Assembly: GCA_964598765.1 (NCBI GenBank)
Contig: CAZRCZ010000011.1
Coordinates: forward strand, 62,001 to 126,000
Source of the DNA: CAZRCZ01 sp964598765
GTDB taxonomy: Bacteria > Sumerlaeota > Sumerlaeia > MVZB01 > JAJFLK01
DNA: 64,000 nucleotides
Direction of reading: 5' to 3'
Below, piece after piece: positions 61,277 through 64,000 of the stretch. The first letter of the stretch is position 1. Every line of letters starts with the position of its first letter. Position numbers and translations under genes: made by a program. Below the pieces are notes generated by a model that was not told the origin of the DNA, searched no databases, and saw only the letters and a program-made list of their open reading frames with translations.

Positions 61277-61804
61277 TTGCCTCTGATCCAATTGACGCCG
61301 GTCTGCTCCAAGCCTCGTGAAGTCATCGTCCCCACCGACCCGACTTCGTCCGGGCCAAACCGCCATCTGAAGACGCCGCATTTTAATCAACCCCTTGGCT
61401 CCGCGCAAGGTGAAAACCGTTTTTGAAACTCTGTGGGTGCATTTCACTTTTCCGGCGGAAGATTGAAATTCAAGGGCACGAGGACGCCAACGGCGTCCCG
61501 GATCAAAACCTAGGGTTGCCGATTGTCGGATTTGGATCTCTCCTTAAACCGATGAACCAACAGGTTCATGTGTAATTTGCGCAACTCCTTCAGGGTTGCG
61601 GGCGAGAGGGATTTCGCCACCCAAGGTAGCCTCGCGTTGCTCGGCAACCTTGGGCTTCGCTCCGGAACCGCTTCGCGGTTCTTCGATTTGGCGTCAAAAG
61701 TTAAGTTCTTTCAGGTCGCCAACCAAAACGTTTTGCTGGCGTCTTGGGCGGAACGAGGCTAGAACATCATCCGACGCGATACGAATTTTGACAGGAGAAA
61801 AACC
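61277..61804. repeat. Repeat-rich intergenic region with hairpins
   Basis: The 528-base gap has no convincing gene. It has a perfect hairpin ATGAACC-aaca-GGTTCAT (61552-61569), and CCCAAGGT/ACCTTGGG arms (61620-61627, 61643-61650) inside sequence that reads like the dispersed 'TQGS...NLG' tract of other environmental genomes. Small frames here, such as one from 61568, are probably by-products of this repeat. Confidence 0.45.
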
Positions 61805-62827
61805 ATGAACCATTCCACCGCGCCTCATGCGCCTCATTCCAACCCCGATCCGGTGTTTCAACTCACCATGTCTTATGTGCCGTCGCGTTGCCTGAGCACG
61901 GCGGTTCAGCTTGACGTCTTCTCGCCGTTGGCGAACGGGCCGAAGACCGCGCAGGCGGTCGCGCGGTCGGCGAAGGCGTCGCCGCGCGGGATCCGCATGT
62001 TGCTCGACTCGCTCGTCTGTTTTCAGTTGCTCTCAAAGAAAAACGGGAAATACGCCCTGAGTCCTGTCGCGGCGCAATTCCTCGTCCGCAAAAGCCCCGA
62101 TTACATGGGGGCGCTGATGGAGACCGACGCGCTTTGGGATTCGTGGACCCACCTGAAGGAGATCATCCGCACGGGCAAACCGCGCGTTCGCGTGGAGGGA
62201 AAGAAAAGTGCGGAGGAATTTTTTCCCAAACTGGTGCGGAGCCTGCACGTCACCAACCGCGCTCCGGCGCGCAAGACCGCCGAGGTATTGAGCCGAAACG
62301 GCGGCGGCGCAAGTGTCGCGGTCCTCGACGTCGCCTGCGGTTCGGGCATTTGGGGGATCTCGTTCGCGGAGGCCAATCCCAACGCCCGCGTCGTTTTTCA
62401 GGATTTTCCCGGTCTTTTGAGCGTCACGCGCGGTTACGTGAAACGCCACAAGATCGAGGATCGCGCCGATTATCTGCCGGGAGATTTGAAGCAGGTGGAT
62501 TTCGGAAAGAACCAATTCGACGTCGCGTTGCTCGGCAACATCGTCCATTCCGAGGGGGAGAAATCCTCGCGCAAACTTTTCAAGCAACTTCATCGCGCGC
62601 TCAAGCCGGGAGGAAAGATCGTCGTCATTGACATGATTCCCAACGACGAACGGACCGGTCCTCTCTTTCCGATCACGTTCGCGCTCAACATGCTCGCCAA
62701 CACGACCGATGGGGACACCTACACGCTGGCGGAATATACGAAATGGCTGAAGGCCGCCGGATTCTCGCGCGTCGAGACCGCCGAGATCGGATCGCACTCG
62801 CCGTTGGTGATCGGAATTAAGGGCTGA
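61805..62827 (+). CDS. SAM-dependent O-methyltransferase (family 2)
   Basis: A 340-residue methyltransferase of the caffeate/hydroxyneurosporene O-methyltransferase type. An N-terminal dimerisation winged-helix region (about 20-95, LDVFSPLANGPKTAQAVA) precedes the SAM fold with motif I VLDVACGSGIWGISFA near 173-188 and the DLKQVDFGKNQFDVALLGNIVH and LKPGGKIVVIDMIPND motifs. Substrates of relatives are phenols or polyketide-like compounds. An ACAGGAG ribosome site precedes the ATG. It is followed by a LuxC-like reductase after 54 bases. Confidence 0.82.
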   Translation: MNHSTAPHAPHSNPDPVFQLTMSYVPSRCLSTAVQLDVFSPLANGPKTAQAVARSAKASPRGIRMLLDSLVCFQLLSKKNGKYALSPVAAQFLVRKSPDYMGALMETDALWDSWTHLKEIIRTGKPRVRVEGKKSAEEFFPKLVRSLHVTNRAPARKTAEVLSRNGGGASVAVLDVACGSGIWGISFAEANPNARVVFQDFPGLLSVTRGYVKRHKIEDRADYLPGDLKQVDFGKNQFDVALLGNIVHSEGEKSSRKLFKQLHRALKPGGKIVVIDMIPNDERTGPLFPITFALNMLANTTDGDTYTLAEYTKWLKAAGFSRVETAEIGSHSPLVIGIKG

Positions 62828-62833
62828 GGATTT

Positions 62834-62874
62834 AACTCGAAGACACGGAGAAGACACAAAGGGTCACAAAGAAT
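62834..62874. repeat. ACTCGAAGACACGGAGAAGACAC-type tract
   Basis: The stretch AACTCGAAGACACGGAGAAG and following ACACAAAGGGTCACAAAG fill most of the gap before the acyl-CoA reductase gene. It is a diverged member of the purine-rich ACAGAGACACAGAG repeats in this window. Confidence 0.5.
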
Positions 62875-62881
62875 TAGTGGA

Positions 62882-64000
62882 ATGGCGACCTCTTTTTCTT
62901 CTCATGCGCGCGAGAAAATCAAACGATTTTTGAATCAAGCACGAGGAGTGGAGGGATTTTGGAATCCGCTCGAACGTGCCCCAGCATGGGCGGAGCTAGC
63001 CGAAAAAACCGCGCGCGAACTATTAGAAAAAATTGACGAATTGATCCCTCTCATCGGCGAGGCGCATGGCTTCAGTCCGGCTGAATCACGCCGCGCCGTG
63101 CGGCGAGCGTTGGAGCCAGTCACCGCCGAGGGATTGATGGCGCTTTGGAGGAAAGAGGTTGAATCGAAAGCCGATTCGCAAACTCACTGGCCAAATCTCA
63201 CCGTCATCTTCGGCGGCGGCGCGATCCCGCAACCGACCGTGCAGGAGATCATCGCGGCGGGGATGATCTCGCGCTACGTCATCTTTCGTCCCTCCGCCGA
63301 CGATCCGATTCTGGCGGAGCGATTCATTCAAACGATGGGAAGGGATTCGGAAGAACGAATTCTTTGCGTGACATGGCCGCACGACGACGCTGATCTGACA
63401 AACCAAATAATTTCGGGAGCCGATTCGCTCGTGATTTTCGGGGATCAGCCAACGGTGGACGATCTTGGCCGCCGGGCATCGCCGCATTGCCAAAGATTCA
63501 TCTACGGTCCGCGCCTCAGTTTCGCGGTGATGGATTTGACGCGCGGCGCGTCCGGGTCCGAGATGGATCAATGGGCAAGAAAGTTCGCCGATGACGTCGC
63601 CGCTTACGATCAACGCGGATGCTTATCTCCATCCGCGCTCTATCTGATTGGCGGCTCAAATGAAAAAAAATCAGTGTATATGCATTCGCTTGCCGATGCG
63701 CTGGATGAGAAAGCTCACCACAACGGATTCACCCGACGTTTGCCCGCCGGGGCCGCCATGGCGATCCGTTCGCTTCGCGCGGTTTATTCGATGGACCCGG
63801 GCAACAAACGGAGCGTTTTTTCGAGCGGCGGTTTGCCCGGCTGGACATTGCTCTACGATGAAACCGAAACTTCCCTGCGTCCGACGCCCGGTTATCAGAC
63901 GCTGTTCGTTTTTCCCGTGACAAATTGGGAGCATGTTTTGCAATCGGTCGTTTCCGACGGAACTTTCGATTCAAGCCGGCCGAGATTGCAGGGGATGGGA
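62882..64000 (+). CDS. LuxC-type acyl-CoA reductase, N-terminal part
   Basis: The frame from ATG 62882 is open to the window end (373 codons), so the C-terminus is missing. It matches acyl-CoA reductases of the LuxC family, aldehyde-dehydrogenase-fold enzymes that reduce acyl-CoA or acyl-protein to an aldehyde. Visible marks are FGGGAIPQPTVQEIIAAGMI (about 118-137), the YVIFRPSADDPILAERF stretch, and the AYDQRGCLSPSALYLIG region (about 243-259) with the presumed catalytic cysteine. Usually a LuxE-like synthetase lies next to it; that would be beyond the window. Assignment rests on these motifs. Confidence 0.75.
   Translation, partial: MATSFSSHAREKIKRFLNQARGVEGFWNPLERAPAWAELAEKTARELLEKIDELIPLIGEAHGFSPAESRRAVRRALEPVTAEGLMALWRKEVESKADSQTHWPNLTVIFGGGAIPQPTVQEIIAAGMISRYVIFRPSADDPILAERFIQTMGRDSEERILCVTWPHDDADLTNQIISGADSLVIFGDQPTVDDLGRRASPHCQRFIYGPRLSFAVMDLTRGASGSEMDQWARKFADDVAAYDQRGCLSPSALYLIGGSNEKKSVYMHSLADALDEKAHHNGFTRRLPAGAAMAIRSLRAVYSMDPGNKRSVFSSGGLPGWTLLYDETETSLRPTPGYQTLFVFPVTNWEHVLQSVVSDGTFDSSRPRLQGMG

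Noticed and set aside
61568..61762. Small frame starting MCNLRNSF in the gap before the methyltransferase
   Set aside because: It lies in hairpin repeats and resembles false proteins derived from dispersed repeats.

Overview
The window reads as chromosome of an uncultured, probably Gram-negative heterotrophic bacterium. G+C is in the high fifties by eye, genes are closely packed on both strands, there is no rRNA, CRISPR array, transposase or phage gene, and almost every cellular function is single copy. Supporting genes are fabI, murA, a type IV pilus motor ATPase, PilZ, a Tat-exported TIM-barrel protein, a complete 14-subunit complex I and several secreted carbohydrate-active enzymes (GH116, sialidase). 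The mix resembles PVC/FCB-type environmental lineages, but I cannot name a phylum from sequence alone.

Layout. 1-12.2 kb is accessory: the end of a GH116 glycosidase, a HicAB module whose toxin carries an in-frame stop, an unrecognised membrane-anchored protein, a HigBA module, a double GNAT protein, a zinc-uptake pair (binding protein plus ATPase, no permease), a sialidase, pgeF/rluD, a large membrane protein and an MNT/HEPN module. 12.3-12.6 kb holds two CAT-anticodon tRNA genes, one the initiator. 12.6-32.5 kb is mostly housekeeping: Tat TIM-barrel protein, dipeptide epimerase, fabI, ugd-pilT, queC, recN, murA, SAM hydrolase-ribF, class I aldolase, M16 protease, ribE, esterase and an HD phosphohydrolase. 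32.5-47.8 kb is the complex I operon on the minus strand in the order A-B-C-D-E-F-[S23 four-helix-bundle gene]-G-H-I-J-K-N-L-M. 48-64 kb holds a cysteine desulfurase, a giant DUF2339 membrane protein, an acetate-type symporter with its DUF485 partner, a pseudopilin-like/IPT secreted protein, a hemolysin III protein, an EnvC-like protein, a PilZ protein, a polyprenyl diphosphate synthase, an O-methyltransferase and a truncated LuxC-type acyl-CoA reductase.

Main finding. Inside the complex I operon, between nuoF and nuoG, an S23 four-helix-bundle gene is enclosed by a perfect 35-bp inverted repeat made of GAGCAA hexamers. The downstream arm contains the S23 stop codon and runs up to the nuoG start codon. 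S23 genes are known from intervening sequences (IVS) of 23S rRNA, which are also stem-closed, so this looks like an IVS-like element sitting in an mRNA. A third copy of the hexamer repeat forms the end of the sialidase gene about 36 kb away.

A wider pattern: several unrelated dispersed palindromic repeats sit at gene 3' ends and supply the last codons and stop codon of the gene (sialidase, S23, NuoE, dipeptide epimerase, marginally riboflavin synthase). Repeats of the 'ACCACAGAGAC' type also lie in two nuo intergenic junctions.
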